Shown one piece after another: positions 13,236 to 22,151 of a stretch of DNA of 64,000 nt. Under the pieces are notes generated by a model. The model was given only the letters and a program-made list of their open reading frames with translations, was not told the origin of the DNA and did not search any database. Where the stretch lies: contig NZ_CP017580.1 of the NCBI RefSeq assembly GCF_001806325.1, forward strand, positions 2,604,001-2,668,000, in the 5' to 3' direction. Within the stretch, counting starts at the first letter, position 1; every line of letters begins with the position of its first letter. A program made the translations under genes and the position numbers. This DNA comes from Curtobacterium sp. BH-2-1-1. GTDB taxonomy: Bacteria > Actinomycetota > Actinomycetes > Actinomycetales > Microbacteriaceae.

Positions 13236-14147
13236 ATGATCGAGATCCAGAACCTGACGAAGCGCTACGGCGAGAAGGTCGCCGTCGACGACGTGTCGTT
13301 CACCGTCCGCCCCGGGGTGGTCACCGGTTTCCTCGGCCCGAACGGAGCCGGCAAGTCCACGACCATGCGGGCCGTGATGGGCCTCGACAGCCCGACCTCG
13401 GGCAGCGCCGTGGTCGACGGGCGCCCGTACCGCGAGCTCCGCGACCCGCTCCGCCGCGTCGGGGCGCTGCTCGAGGCGAAGGCCGTGCACAAGGGCCGCA
13501 GCGCCTACGACCACCTGCGCGCCCTCGCCGCGACGCACCGGATCCCGAAGGCCCGGGTCGAGGAGGTCATCGGCATGACCGGTCTCGAGCGGGTCGCGAA
13601 GCAGCGAGTCGGTGGGTTCTCCCTCGGCATGGGGCAGCGGCTCGGCATCGCCGCGGCGCTCCTCGGCGACCCGCAGACGCTCATCCTCGACGAGCCGGTC
13701 AACGGCCTCGACCCCGAGGGCGTCGTGTGGGTGCGGCAGCTCGCCCGGAGCCTCGCCGCCGAGGGCCGTGCGGTCTTCATCTCGAGCCACCTGATGAGCG
13801 AGATGGCGCTGACCGCGGACCGCATCGTCGTGATGGGCCGCGGCCGGGTCCTCGCCGACACGGACCTCGCCGACCTCGTCGCGTCCTCGACCGAGCGCTC
13901 CGTCTCCGTCCGGACGCCGGAGCCCGACCGGCTCATGACCGCCATCGCCGGTCCGGACGTCACGGTGACGTACGAGGACGACGGCGCACTGCACGTGCGC
14001 GGACTCGGCGCGGAACAGATCGGCGAGGCGGCCGCTGCGTCCGGGATCGTCCTGCACCGGCTGGCCTCCACCGAGGCGAGCCTCGAGCAGGCGTACCTCG
14101 AGCTCACGCACGACGAGGTCGAGTACCGGTCGGAGGTCGCACGATGA
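13236..14147 (+). CDS. ABC exporter ATP-binding protein
   Basis: This 303-residue ATPase powers a drug- or lipid-type ABC exporter with the permease encoded next. Walker A is GPNGAGKST (about residue 36), the signature is FSLGMGQRLG, and Walker B is LILDEPVNGLDP, followed by the H-loop FISSHLMSEM. The C-terminal 80 residues form the extra domain common in actinobacterial DrrA/BcrA-like ATPases. ATG at 13236; its TGA overlaps the next ATG (ATGA). The four genes 13236-16917 form one overlapping unit with a histidine kinase and response regulator, a common arrangement for sensing and exporting cell-envelope-active compounds. Confidence 0.92.
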   Translation: MIEIQNLTKRYGEKVAVDDVSFTVRPGVVTGFLGPNGAGKSTTMRAVMGLDSPTSGSAVVDGRPYRELRDPLRRVGALLEAKAVHKGRSAYDHLRALAATHRIPKARVEEVIGMTGLERVAKQRVGGFSLGMGQRLGIAAALLGDPQTLILDEPVNGLDPEGVVWVRQLARSLAAEGRAVFISSHLMSEMALTADRIVVMGRGRVLADTDLADLVASSTERSVSVRTPEPDRLMTAIAGPDVTVTYEDDGALHVRGLGAEQIGEAAAASGIVLHRLASTEASLEQAYLELTHDEVEYRSEVAR

Positions 14148-15007
14148 GCGCCACGATGACGACGGACCGGCCCCGCACGCTGCACCAGCACGACGCCGCA
14201 CGCGTCCGGTTCTCGGGCGTGCTGCACTCCGAGTGGATCAAGCTGCGGTCCCTCCGCTCCACGATCTGGAGCCTGCTCGTCCTCGTCCTCGTGCCGATCG
14301 GCATCGGCGTCCTGCTCGCCTCGCTGGCGGACGACGGGGGCCGCACCGTCACCGGGGACGCCGCCCGGAACGCGCTCGTGCAGTACAGCACCAGCGGTGC
14401 GACGATCGCCGTCCTGGTCGTGGCCGTCATCGGCGCCCTCGTCGTGACCGGCGAGTACGGCACCGGCATGATCCGGTCGACGTTCTCGGCGGTGCCCCGG
14501 CGGTGGGAGGCGCTCGCCGCGAAGGGCATCGTGCTCGCCGCGACCGTGTTCGTCACGAGCGCCGTCAGCGTGTGGGCGACGGCGTTCACGACGCTGCCGA
14601 TCGCCGACGCGAACGGGGTCGAGGCCTCGCTCGACGCCAGCGTCGCGATGCCGCTGCTCGGTGCGTCGGTGTACCTGACCCTCATCGCGCTGCTCGCCTT
14701 CGCCGTGGGCGTCGTGCTGCGCTCCACCGCGGGGGCGATCGCCACCGTGCTCGGGCTCATGCTGGTGGCCCCGGTGGTGGTCCAGCTCGTGCAGGGGTTC
14801 ACGAACGCGACCTGGCTCGGCACGCTGAACAACCTGCTCCCGCAGAACGCCGGGCAGCCGCTCATGCAGTTCGGCGCCGAGGACACCTCGGGCTGGCACG
14901 ACGGCGTCCTAGCCTTGGGAGGGTGGAGCGGATTCGCGGTGCTGGCGGCCTGGGTGGTCGCGGCGTCGGTGACGGCACTCGTCCTGGCGCAGAAGCGGGA
15001 CGCGTGA
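14144..15007 (+). CDS. ABC exporter permease (ABC-2 type)
   Basis: This 287-residue membrane protein has six predicted helices: about 45-66, 88-112, 132-155, 175-200, 205-228 and 260-282. The cytoplasmic motif GEYGTGMIRSTFSAVPRR between helices 2 and 3 is typical of actinobacterial ABC-2 permeases paired with DrrA-like ATPases. The N-terminal 30 residues are hydrophilic. The gene overlaps its ATPase partner by 4 nt (ATGA), implying translational coupling. The export substrate is unknown. Confidence 0.9.
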   Translation: MSATMTTDRPRTLHQHDAARVRFSGVLHSEWIKLRSLRSTIWSLLVLVLVPIGIGVLLASLADDGGRTVTGDAARNALVQYSTSGATIAVLVVAVIGALVVTGEYGTGMIRSTFSAVPRRWEALAAKGIVLAATVFVTSAVSVWATAFTTLPIADANGVEASLDASVAMPLLGASVYLTLIALLAFAVGVVLRSTAGAIATVLGLMLVAPVVVQLVQGFTNATWLGTLNNLLPQNAGQPLMQFGAEDTSGWHDGVLALGGWSGFAVLAAWVVAASVTALVLAQKRDA

Positions 15008-15009
15008 CG

Positions 15010-16269
15010 ATGACCGAACCCGTCCCCGGCGCCGTGCACGACGGCGCCGGGGACCTCACGCTGCCCGTCGCACCCGGGCGGATCCGGCGCTGGTGGGCCG
15101 GACACCCGCGTGCGGCGGACGTCCTGCTCATCCTGTTCTGGGGCGGCCCCGAGGTCGCCTTCGCGATCGGCGGTGTCTGGCGCGCGGACTCCTCGGTCAC
15201 GAACACGGTCGTGGTGCTGGTCCTCGTCGGCATCGCGGTCGCCGGCATCCCGTTCCGTCGGACCCGGCCGCAGGTCACGGTCGTGGCCGGGCTCGTGTCC
15301 GTCGTCGCGATGGCGTGGACCGAGGCGGGGTACTCGCCGATGCTGTTCGCCGCATTCGCCGCGTGCGTGTGGTGGTCGCGGGCAGCGGGGTGGTGGAGCA
15401 TCGCCGTCGCGTCCGTGCTCGGTGCGGCGGCCACCGCGGTCCGGGTGTGGGTCGTGGCCCCGGGATCGGGTGGACTCGGCGAGGTGTTCGCACCCGCGCT
15501 GCCGGCCTTCCTGGTCATCGCGGTGCTGATCGGCACGACGACCGGGGACCGCCGCCGCTACACCGAGGCGCTCATCGACCGGGCACGCCAGCTCGCCCGC
15601 GAGCGCGATCAGCAGGCCCGGCTCGCCGCGGCAGCCGAACGCGCACGGATCGCCCGCGAGATGCACGACATCGTGTCGCACTCGGTCACGGTCATGGTCC
15701 GACTGGCCGAGGGCGCCGCGGCGGGGCTGCCGGACGACGACCCGTCCGCGACGGCGATGCGCGGCGTCGCGGACGTCGGCCGGAGCGCGATGACCGACAT
15801 GCGGCGCATGCTCGGTGTGCTGTCCGAGCCGGGCGCCGGCAGCGGCGGCGCCGACGCTGCGGACTCCCTCGCCCCGCAGCCGGCCGTCCGTGACCTCCCG
15901 CAACTCGTCGACGGCTTCCGCGCGCTCGGCACCCCCGTCACGCTCGAGGTCGCCGGTGGTCCGCCGGACGACGACGCCCTGCAGCTCGCGGTCTACCGCA
16001 TCGTCCAGGAGGCCCTCACGAACGTCGTGCGGTACGCCCCTCGTGCCCGCGCGGTGACCGCCACCGTGACCACCTCGTCCGACGAGGTCGTCGTCACCGT
16101 GACGGACGACGCTCGACGGACCGCCCCCGCACCGCAGATCGGTACCGGGCGTGGGCTCGTGGGCATCCGCGAGCGCGTGCACGCCCTCGGCGGCAGCGTC
16201 CACGCCGGTCCGCGCCCCGCGGACGGCTGGGAGGTCCGGGCGACGATCCCGGTCCGGAAGGAGGCCTGA
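15010..16269 (+). CDS. sensor histidine kinase, NarL-system type (HisKA_3)
   Basis: This is a kinase of about 420 residues with several N-terminal membrane helices (about residues 30-170), then a dimerisation domain with the phosphoacceptor His219 in AREMHDIVSHSVTVM, and an ATPase domain with IVQEALTNVVRYA (N box) and GRGLVGIRERVHALGG (G box). The ATG at 15010 is preceded by GCGGGA at a good distance; a GTG at 15004 overlaps the permease stop (GTGA) and is an equally possible start. The short outer loops suggest sensing within the membrane, as in kinases that detect antibiotics or the activity of a linked transporter. The partner regulator follows at once. Confidence 0.9.
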   Translation: MTEPVPGAVHDGAGDLTLPVAPGRIRRWWAGHPRAADVLLILFWGGPEVAFAIGGVWRADSSVTNTVVVLVLVGIAVAGIPFRRTRPQVTVVAGLVSVVAMAWTEAGYSPMLFAAFAACVWWSRAAGWWSIAVASVLGAAATAVRVWVVAPGSGGLGEVFAPALPAFLVIAVLIGTTTGDRRRYTEALIDRARQLARERDQQARLAAAAERARIAREMHDIVSHSVTVMVRLAEGAAAGLPDDDPSATAMRGVADVGRSAMTDMRRMLGVLSEPGAGSGGADAADSLAPQPAVRDLPQLVDGFRALGTPVTLEVAGGPPDDDALQLAVYRIVQEALTNVVRYAPRARAVTATVTTSSDEVVVTVTDDARRTAPAPQIGTGRGLVGIRERVHALGGSVHAGPRPADGWEVRATIPVRKEA

Positions 16270-16917
16270 GTGATCCGCGTCGCGATCGTCGACGACCAGC
16301 AGCTCATCCGCACGGGGTTCCGGCTCCTGCTCGACGCCCAGCCCGACATCGAGGTGGTCGGCGAGGCCGAGGACGGCGCCGCCGGCGTCCAGCTGGCACG
16401 CGCCCACCACCCGGACGTCGTGCTCATGGACGTCCGCATGCCCCGCGTCGACGGGGTCACCGCGACCGCCGCGATCGTCGAGCAGCTCCCCGACACCCGC
16501 GTGCTCGTGCTCACGACGTTCGACCTCGACGAGTACGCGTTCGGCGGGTTGCGAGCGGGGGCGAGCGGGTTCCTCCTCAAGGACATCAGCTCCGCGCAGC
16601 TGCTCGACGCGATCCGTGCCGTGGCCTCGGGTGAGGCGGTCGTCTCACCCCGCGTCACGCAGCGGATGCTCGACCTGTTCGGCACCCGGCTGCCGGATCC
16701 GGGGGACGGCGGCCCGGACCCCGCGGCCGCGCTCACACCCCGGGAACGGGACGTGCTGCTCGCGATGGCGCGGGGACTGTCGAACCAGGAGATCGCGTCG
16801 TCGCTGCACACGAGCGAGTCGACGGTGAAGACGCACGTCGGCCGGGTCCTCGCGAAGCTCGGCCTGCGGGACCGCGTGCACGCGGTCATCTTCGCCTACG
16901 AGCACGGCCTCCTGTAA
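16270..16917 (+). CDS. response regulator, NarL/FixJ family
   Basis: This 215-residue regulator has an N-terminal receiver domain with acidic pocket DD8-9, phosphorylation site Asp54 in VLMDVRMPRVDG and a late Lys in LLKDIS, and a C-terminal LuxR-type helix-turn-helix (LTPRERDVLLAMARGLSNQEIA...TVKTHVGRVLAKLGLRDR). It is predicted to be phosphorylated by the preceding kinase and to control the ABC operon; an inverted repeat upstream of that operon is a candidate binding site. GTG start; its first base directly follows the kinase stop codon. Confidence 0.93.
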   Translation: MIRVAIVDDQQLIRTGFRLLLDAQPDIEVVGEAEDGAAGVQLARAHHPDVVLMDVRMPRVDGVTATAAIVEQLPDTRVLVLTTFDLDEYAFGGLRAGASGFLLKDISSAQLLDAIRAVASGEAVVSPRVTQRMLDLFGTRLPDPGDGGPDPAAALTPRERDVLLAMARGLSNQEIASSLHTSESTVKTHVGRVLAKLGLRDRVHAVIFAYEHGLL

Positions 16918-16956
16918 CGATCCGTACCGCCTCGGGACCTTCCCAGCCGCCGTGAC

Positions 16957-16976
16957 GGACTTCCCCGGGGAAGTCC
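16957..16976. promoter_or_regulatory. perfect 20-bp palindrome between the response regulator and PBP genes
   Basis: GGACTTCCCC and its complement meet without a loop. CAGCCG and CGGCTG flank it, extending the possible fold. It lies 39 bp after the response-regulator stop and 77 bp before the PBP start. It may be a terminator for the two-component operon or an operator for the PBP gene; the sequence does not decide. Confidence 0.55.
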
Positions 16977-17053
16977 CGGCTGTCGTCCGACCTCGGCTGG
17001 GACGCTCCGGGAACCGCAGCAGCGGTGATCCACACGAGGGGGAGGCCCAGGGG

Positions 17054-19105
17054 ATGACGTTCAGACGTGCAGGAGGAGCCGCGCTCGGCTTCGTCGGCGG
17101 GAGTGTGCTCGCCGGGTTGCTGGTCGGGGTCGGCGTGACGCCGGTGCTGGCGGTGGCCGGGGTGGGGACGACCTCGGCGATCGGGGTCTTCGACTCGATG
17201 CCCGAGTACATCGAGATCGGTGAGCTGCCGCAGCGCAACGAGGTCTGGGCGTACCGCGGCGGGAAGCCGGTGCACCTGGCGAACGTCTGGGCGCAGAACC
17301 GGCAGGAGCTCAGCCTCGACCAGATCAGCGACACCCTCGAGCACGCCGCCGTCGACGGCGAGGACAAGCGCTTCTACGAGACCGGCGGCGTCGACGCGAC
17401 GAGCATGGTCCGGTCCCTCGTGAGCGTGGTCGCCGCGGGCGGCAAGGGCGGCTCCGGCGGGTCGACCATCACGATGCAGCTGGTGCGGAACATCAAGATC
17501 CTGCAGGCGAGCGAGCTCCCGACGGCCGAGGAGCGGGACGCCGCGTACAAGGAGGCGACGAAGCGTTCCGCGCAGCGCAAGCTCGCCGAGATGAAGCTGG
17601 CGATCGGCCTCGCGAAGGAGTACTCGAAGCAGGAGATCCTGTCGGCGTACCTCAACATCGCGTACTTCGGCGACCAGACGTACGGGGTGCAGGCCGCCGC
17701 GCAGCGCTACTACGGCAAGGACGCCACCGACCTGTCCCCGGCCGAGGCCGCGTCGCTCGTCGCGATCGTGCAGTGGCCGGAGCGGCGGGACCTGTCGCGC
17801 CCGAGCCACTACGCCGACAACGTCGCCCGCCGCGACGTCATCCTCCGGTCGATGCACGACCAGGGGCACCTGAGCCGCGCCGAGCTCACCGAGGCACTGG
17901 CGTCGAAGCCGGCCGAGTACGTCCGCCTGACGCCCCCGCAGCAGGGGTGCGAGGCCGTCGCCCGCGGCGCGGAGTTCTTCTGCCAGTACGCGGTCGAGGC
18001 CGCTCGGGAACTGCCGCAGCTCGGCCCGACGCAGGACCGCCGCGACGACGCCTGGCGGAAGGGCGGCTACCGCGTGCAGACGACCCTCGACCTCGACCTG
18101 AACGGGCAGCAGAAGGCGCTGCTCGACCGCTACGACCCGGCCACCGAGTCCCGGTTCGCACTCGGCGCCACGCTGGACACGGTCGAGGCCGGCACCGGTC
18201 GGGTCCTGACGATGGCGCAGAACAAGGACTACGACCGCTCGTCGAACGCCCCCGCGAGCGCGACCTCGCTGAACTACGCGACCGACGAGGCGAACGGCGA
18301 CTCGACCGGGTTCCAGGTCGGCTCGACCTACAAGATGTTCACGCTCCTGCAGTGGCTGGCCGCCGGCAAGAGCCCGGACGCGGTCGTCGACGGCACCCGG
18401 CACGGGCGGAGCTCGTGGACGCAGTGCGGGCAGACGATCGACTCGTACTGGAACCCGAAGAACGACTCGCCGGGGCAGACCGGCCGCTTCACGGTCCGCG
18501 CGGCGACGGCGCAGTCGGTGAACGCCGCCTACGCGTCGATGGCCGAGCAGCTCGACCTGTGCGACATCCGCGACACCGCGGCGGCGCTCGGCGTGCACCC
18601 GGCGACCGGGGGAGCCCTGCCGGCGAACCCCGCGGCCGTGCTCGGCACGACGAGCATCGCGCCGCTCACCATGGCGGCCGCGTACGCCGGCGTCGCGAAC
18701 GGCGGCGTGTACTGCGCGCCGGTCGTCATCGACCAGGTGACCTCGCGGGACGGCGAGCAGCTCGGCGGCCAGCAGCGCTCGTGCCGGCAGGCGGTCCCCA
18801 CCGCCGTCGCGACCACCGCGTTCGAGGTCATGCAGGGCGCGTTCCGCGGCGGTACCGCGAACGGCGGGCAGACCCCGGACGGTGCGACGGTGTTCGGCAA
18901 GACAGGCACGACCGACGACGCCGACCAGATCTGGCTCATCGGCGGGACGACCCGCGCGGTGACGGCCTACTGGCAGGGGAACACCGACGGTGGGAAGGCG
19001 AACCTGCGCCACTTCGACAACGTCGAGGGGACGTACGCGAGCACCCGTGCCGCCGTGTGGCGGCAGGCGCAGACGGCGGTCAACGCGGCGGTGCCCGTGG
19101 GGTGA
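17054..19105 (+). CDS. class A penicillin-binding protein (transglycosylase/transpeptidase)
   Basis: This 683-residue peptidoglycan synthase is anchored by one N-terminal helix (about residues 10-38). The glycosyltransferase 51 domain shows the catalytic Glu103 in DGEDKRFYE, then GGSTITMQLVRN and RYYGKD. The transpeptidase domain has S424-x-x-K427 (GSTYKMF), S488-x-N490 (QSVNAAY) and K616-T-G (GKTGTTDDA), so both activities look intact. There is no PASTA domain. The ATG at 17054 follows a GGGGGAGG run. It is transcribed in the same direction as the ABC/two-component unit and might respond to the same envelope stress, but a palindrome and 136 bp separate them. Confidence 0.94.
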   Translation: MTFRRAGGAALGFVGGSVLAGLLVGVGVTPVLAVAGVGTTSAIGVFDSMPEYIEIGELPQRNEVWAYRGGKPVHLANVWAQNRQELSLDQISDTLEHAAVDGEDKRFYETGGVDATSMVRSLVSVVAAGGKGGSGGSTITMQLVRNIKILQASELPTAEERDAAYKEATKRSAQRKLAEMKLAIGLAKEYSKQEILSAYLNIAYFGDQTYGVQAAAQRYYGKDATDLSPAEAASLVAIVQWPERRDLSRPSHYADNVARRDVILRSMHDQGHLSRAELTEALASKPAEYVRLTPPQQGCEAVARGAEFFCQYAVEAARELPQLGPTQDRRDDAWRKGGYRVQTTLDLDLNGQQKALLDRYDPATESRFALGATLDTVEAGTGRVLTMAQNKDYDRSSNAPASATSLNYATDEANGDSTGFQVGSTYKMFTLLQWLAAGKSPDAVVDGTRHGRSSWTQCGQTIDSYWNPKNDSPGQTGRFTVRAATAQSVNAAYASMAEQLDLCDIRDTAAALGVHPATGGALPANPAAVLGTTSIAPLTMAAAYAGVANGGVYCAPVVIDQVTSRDGEQLGGQQRSCRQAVPTAVATTAFEVMQGAFRGGTANGGQTPDGATVFGKTGTTDDADQIWLIGGTTRAVTAYWQGNTDGGKANLRHFDNVEGTYASTRAAVWRQAQTAVNAAVPVG

Positions 19106-19121
19106 GCTGCAGCGGACGAAC

Positions 19122-19161
19122 GACGGGAGGCGCGGTGCCAGCCGGCACCGCGCCTCCCGTC
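19122..19161. repeat. REP-like palindrome, family 1, between convergent genes
   Basis: An 18-bp perfect stem (GACGGGAGGCGCGGTGCC arm) with loop AGCC. It lies between the PBP gene (stop 19105, plus) and the iron-binding lipoprotein gene (stop 19178, minus) and can terminate both. The core is identical to the copy at 24147-24186. Confidence 0.9.
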
Positions 19162-19177
19162 CGTCGTCCGGTGGCGA

Positions 19178-20200
19178 CTAGGACAGCTTCTTGCTGTCCT
19201 CGAGCCAGCCCGCGAGCTGCTGCATGTAGCCGGCCTGCGACGCGTAGTCGAGCGCCGGGAAGGTCCAGCTGTGCACCTGGCCGGCCTCGAGCGCCGCGTT
19301 GTCGGCGAACGTCGGCTGCTTCTCGAGGTCGGCGACCTGGTAGCCCTGCTGCGACAGCAGGATCACGTCACCGGAGATCTGCCCGGCGTTCTCCCACGAG
19401 TAGATGCCCCAGTAGAAGCCCTTGGGCTTCGGGTTCACGAAGTCGACGCCGAAGGACGTGTACATCTGCAGCGTCGGCTCGTCGCTCGGGCGGGTGACGT
19501 AGGCGCCGTCGCCGTCGGCGTACATCGAGACGACCGAGAGGTCGGACGCCTTCGCGGCCTTCTCGAGGTCGTCCGCTGCGGTCTCGAAGCGGTCCTCGGC
19601 CTCGTCGACCGTGGACTCCTTCGCACCGAGCGACTCGGCGAGGTCGGCGATCGTCTTGATGACGTCCTCGCCCTTGCCGCCCCACTTGACCTGGGCGACC
19701 GGAGCGATCGCCTGGACCTGCTTCTGCTGTTCCTTGTCCTTGAAGCCGTAGCCCGGCTGGGTGGTGTCGAGCGTGCCCTTCTCGTCCGTCGGGTAGACCG
19801 AGGTGACGACGAGGTCGGGCTTCAGCGCGGCGAGCTGCTCGAGGTCGATGTCGCCGTAGGCCTCGCCGAGCTGCGTGATGCCGTCGGTGTCGAGGTCGTC
19901 GAAGCGGGCGTCCTTCGCCATGGTGAGCTGCCCGAAGGTGCCGACCGGCTTGAGCCCGTACTCGATGAACGAGATCGCGATGTCGTTGAGCACGACGATG
20001 CGCTTCGGGGTGTGGTCGACCTTGACGGTCGTGCCGGTGGCGTCCTTGTACGACCAGGCGCCGTCGGCTGCGGCGCTGCTGCCGCTGCCGGCGCTGTCGT
20101 CGGAGCTGTTCGTGCTGGAGCAGCCGGCGAGGAGGAGGGCCGAGACGGCCACGGAGGTCACGAGGGCGGCGCGGAAGGAGCCGCGGCGGAAGGTCTTCAC
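19178..20200 (-). CDS. iron-siderophore ABC transporter binding lipoprotein
   Basis: This 340-residue lipoprotein binds ferric siderophore outside the cell. The signal peptide ends in the lipobox LLLAGC (about residue 25). The body is a two-lobed periplasmic-binding fold of the FepB/BtuF type, with TPKRIVVLNDIAISFIEYGLKPVG at the start of the first lobe and LEQLAALKPDLVV later. The GTG at 20200 is the only start that keeps the signal peptide. An IdeR-type iron box ends 2 bp upstream of it and contains TAGCCT at -10 distance, so the mRNA is probably leaderless and repressed by iron. The ATPase and two permease genes lie upstream on the same strand. Confidence 0.9.
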   Translation of the reverse strand: MKTFRRGSFRAALVTSVAVSALLLAGCSSTNSSDDSAGSGSSAAADGAWSYKDATGTTVKVDHTPKRIVVLNDIAISFIEYGLKPVGTFGQLTMAKDARFDDLDTDGITQLGEAYGDIDLEQLAALKPDLVVTSVYPTDEKGTLDTTQPGYGFKDKEQQKQVQAIAPVAQVKWGGKGEDVIKTIADLAESLGAKESTVDEAEDRFETAADDLEKAAKASDLSVVSMYADGDGAYVTRPSDEPTLQMYTSFGVDFVNPKPKGFYWGIYSWENAGQISGDVILLSQQGYQVADLEKQPTFADNAALEAGQVHSWTFPALDYASQAGYMQQLAGWLEDSKKLS

Positions 20201-20201
20201 G

Positions 20202-20220
20202 TTAGGAGAGGCTAACCTAA
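20202..20220 (-). promoter_or_regulatory. IdeR/DtxR iron box of the binding-protein gene
   Basis: Read on the minus strand the 19-mer is TTAGGTTAGCCTCTCCTAA, 17/19 to the DtxR consensus TTAGGTTAGCCTAACCTAA. It overlaps the last codons and stop of the ATPase gene and contains TAGCCT, 8 nt before the GTG at 20200. It should give the binding protein its own iron-repressed promoter. Confidence 0.85.
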
Positions 20221-21078
20221 GTTGAGCGCGCCCGCCAGTTCGTCGTGGCGGACCACATCGTGCTCGTCGGCCTCGGGGACGATCATCGGGGCCCCGGTCA
20301 CCGGGTCGGCGACGACGCGGGCGTGCAACCCGAACGCGCGTTCCAGCAGCTCCGGCGTGAGGACGTCCGCCGGGGTGCCGTCCGCTGCGACACCGCCCTC
20401 GTGCAGGACCACGAGCCGGTCCGAGTACCGGGCCGCCAGCGTCAGGTCGTGCAGGACCATGACCACGGTCGATCCCTGTTCGCGGTTGAGGCGCCGGACC
20501 AGCCGGAGGACCTCGAGCTGGTGCGCCAGGTCGAGGTAGGTCGTCGGTTCGTCCAGCAGGAGCGTCTCGGCCTGCTGGGCGACCACGAGCGCGATCCAGG
20601 CGCGCTGCCGCTGCCCGCCCGACAGGCTCGCGACGTCCCGGTGCGCGACCTCGGTCAGACCGGTCGCCGCGATGGCCTGCTCGGCGACGTCGGCGTCGTC
20701 GGCGGTCCACGGCTTCGCCCACGACTGGTGCGGGTTCCGGCCGCGCATCACCAGGTCGAGGACGCTCGTGCCGGCCGGGGCCACGGGGGACTGCGGGAGG
20801 ATCGCGAGCTTCTTCGCGACCGCTCGGTTCGACTCCCGGCGGATCGGGGTCCCGTCGAGGTGGACCTCGCCGGCCTGGGGCTTGAGCACCCGGCCGAAGG
20901 CCTTGAGGAGCGTGGACTTCCCGCAGCCGTTCGCGCCGAGGAACGTCGTGACGGTGCCCCGCTCGATCCGCAGGTCGAGGTCGGAGAGGACGGGGTGCCG
21001 GTCGTAGCCGACCGCGAGCCCGCGGGCCTCGAGCACGGGGACGGTGGCGTCGGTCGTGGTGTCCGGGGTGGGGGTCAT
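20212..21078 (-). CDS. iron-siderophore ABC transporter ATP-binding protein
   Basis: This 288-residue ATPase of the FecE/FepC type drives the adjacent permeases. Walker A is GANGCGKST, the signature LSGGQRQRAW, Walker B LLLDEPTTYLD and the H-loop VLHDLTLAARYSD. The C-terminus (AFGLHARVVADPVTGAPMIVPE) is typical of siderophore importers. The ATG at 21078 overlaps the stop of the permease by 4 nt. The last codons are part of the iron box that controls the next gene. Confidence 0.94.
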   Translation of the reverse strand: MTPTPDTTTDATVPVLEARGLAVGYDRHPVLSDLDLRIERGTVTTFLGANGCGKSTLLKAFGRVLKPQAGEVHLDGTPIRRESNRAVAKKLAILPQSPVAPAGTSVLDLVMRGRNPHQSWAKPWTADDADVAEQAIAATGLTEVAHRDVASLSGGQRQRAWIALVVAQQAETLLLDEPTTYLDLAHQLEVLRLVRRLNREQGSTVVMVLHDLTLAARYSDRLVVLHEGGVAADGTPADVLTPELLERAFGLHARVVADPVTGAPMIVPEADEHDVVRHDELAGALNLG

Positions 21079-22151
21079 CGGGACATCTCCTTGCGGTGAC
21101 GGATGAGGAGCCAGATCAGGTACGGGGCGCCGATCACGGTCGTGATGATGCCGACCGGCACCTGCCACGGGAACGCCGACCGGGCGAGCAGGTCCGCGGC
21201 GAGGACGAGGGCGGCACCGAGCGCTCCGGCGAGCAGCAGGGGTGGACGGTTCGTGCCGGCGAGCCGGAGCCCGACCTGCGGGACGACGAACGCGACGAAG
21301 CCGACCGGGCCGGCCGCGGCGACGGCGGCGGCGGTCAGGACGACCGCGAGCGCGATCACGACGAGTCGGTGTCGCTGCACGGCCAGGCCGACCCCGGTCG
21401 CGACCTCGTCGCCGAGCTGCCCGATGCCGAGTGCGGCGCTCGTGGCCAGGGCCAGGGGGACGGCGATCGCGGCGACCACGAGCAGCGGCCAGACGCTCGA
21501 CCACGAGGTGCTCGACAGGCTGCCGACGAGCCACTGCGAGGCCGCCGCTGCCGCCGTGATCTTCGCGCGGACGAGCAGGTAGCTCGTGACGGCGTCGAGC
21601 GTGGCGCTCACCCCGATGCCGACGAGGATCAGCCGGTAGCTCTGCACGCCGCCGCGCCACCCGAACCCGTACACCGCCGCGGCCGCGAGGAGCGCACCGA
21701 TCGTCGCGGCCACCGGGATGCCCCCGCCGAGGACGATCGCCGAGACCGAGTACGACCCGCCGCCGAGCACGATCGCGGCCACCGCTCCGACGCTCGCGCC
21801 GGACGTCACCCCGATGATGTCGGGCGTCCCGAGGGGGTTCCGCGTGAAGGTCTGGGTGAGGGCGCCGGCGACGCCGAGGGTCAGGCCGACGAGTGCGCCG
21901 GTGAGGACGCGGGGGAGGCGCAGGGTGGAGACGATGAAGGCGTCCGGCCCCGTCTCGAGCCCGAACAGCGAGCGGAGGACCGTGACCGGGGCGATCCAGG
22001 TCGAGCCGATCGCGACACCGAGGACGACCAGGACGCCGACGGCACCGAGCGCTGCGACCGTGTACCAGAAGACGCGGGGGCGCCAGGCGAGCCCGACGGG
22101 ACCGACCACGACGCCGCGACGGCGCGTGCGCGCCTGCTCCGCCGCGCTCAC
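21075..22151 (-). CDS. iron-siderophore ABC transporter permease (FecCD family, second)
   Basis: This 358-residue inner-membrane permease has about ten helices. Family blocks are RLPRVLTGALVGLTLGVAGALTQ, NPLGTPDIIGVTSGAS and, near the end, GPVGFVAFVVPQVGLRLAG, the coupling-helix region that contacts the ATPase. It forms a heterodimer with the product of the preceding gene. The GTG at 22151 overlaps the upstream stop (GTGA). Confidence 0.93.
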   Translation of the reverse strand: MSAAEQARTRRRGVVVGPVGLAWRPRVFWYTVAALGAVGVLVVLGVAIGSTWIAPVTVLRSLFGLETGPDAFIVSTLRLPRVLTGALVGLTLGVAGALTQTFTRNPLGTPDIIGVTSGASVGAVAAIVLGGGSYSVSAIVLGGGIPVAATIGALLAAAAVYGFGWRGGVQSYRLILVGIGVSATLDAVTSYLLVRAKITAAAAASQWLVGSLSSTSWSSVWPLLVVAAIAVPLALATSAALGIGQLGDEVATGVGLAVQRHRLVVIALAVVLTAAAVAAAGPVGFVAFVVPQVGLRLAGTNRPPLLLAGALGAALVLAADLLARSAFPWQVPVGIITTVIGAPYLIWLLIRHRKEMSR

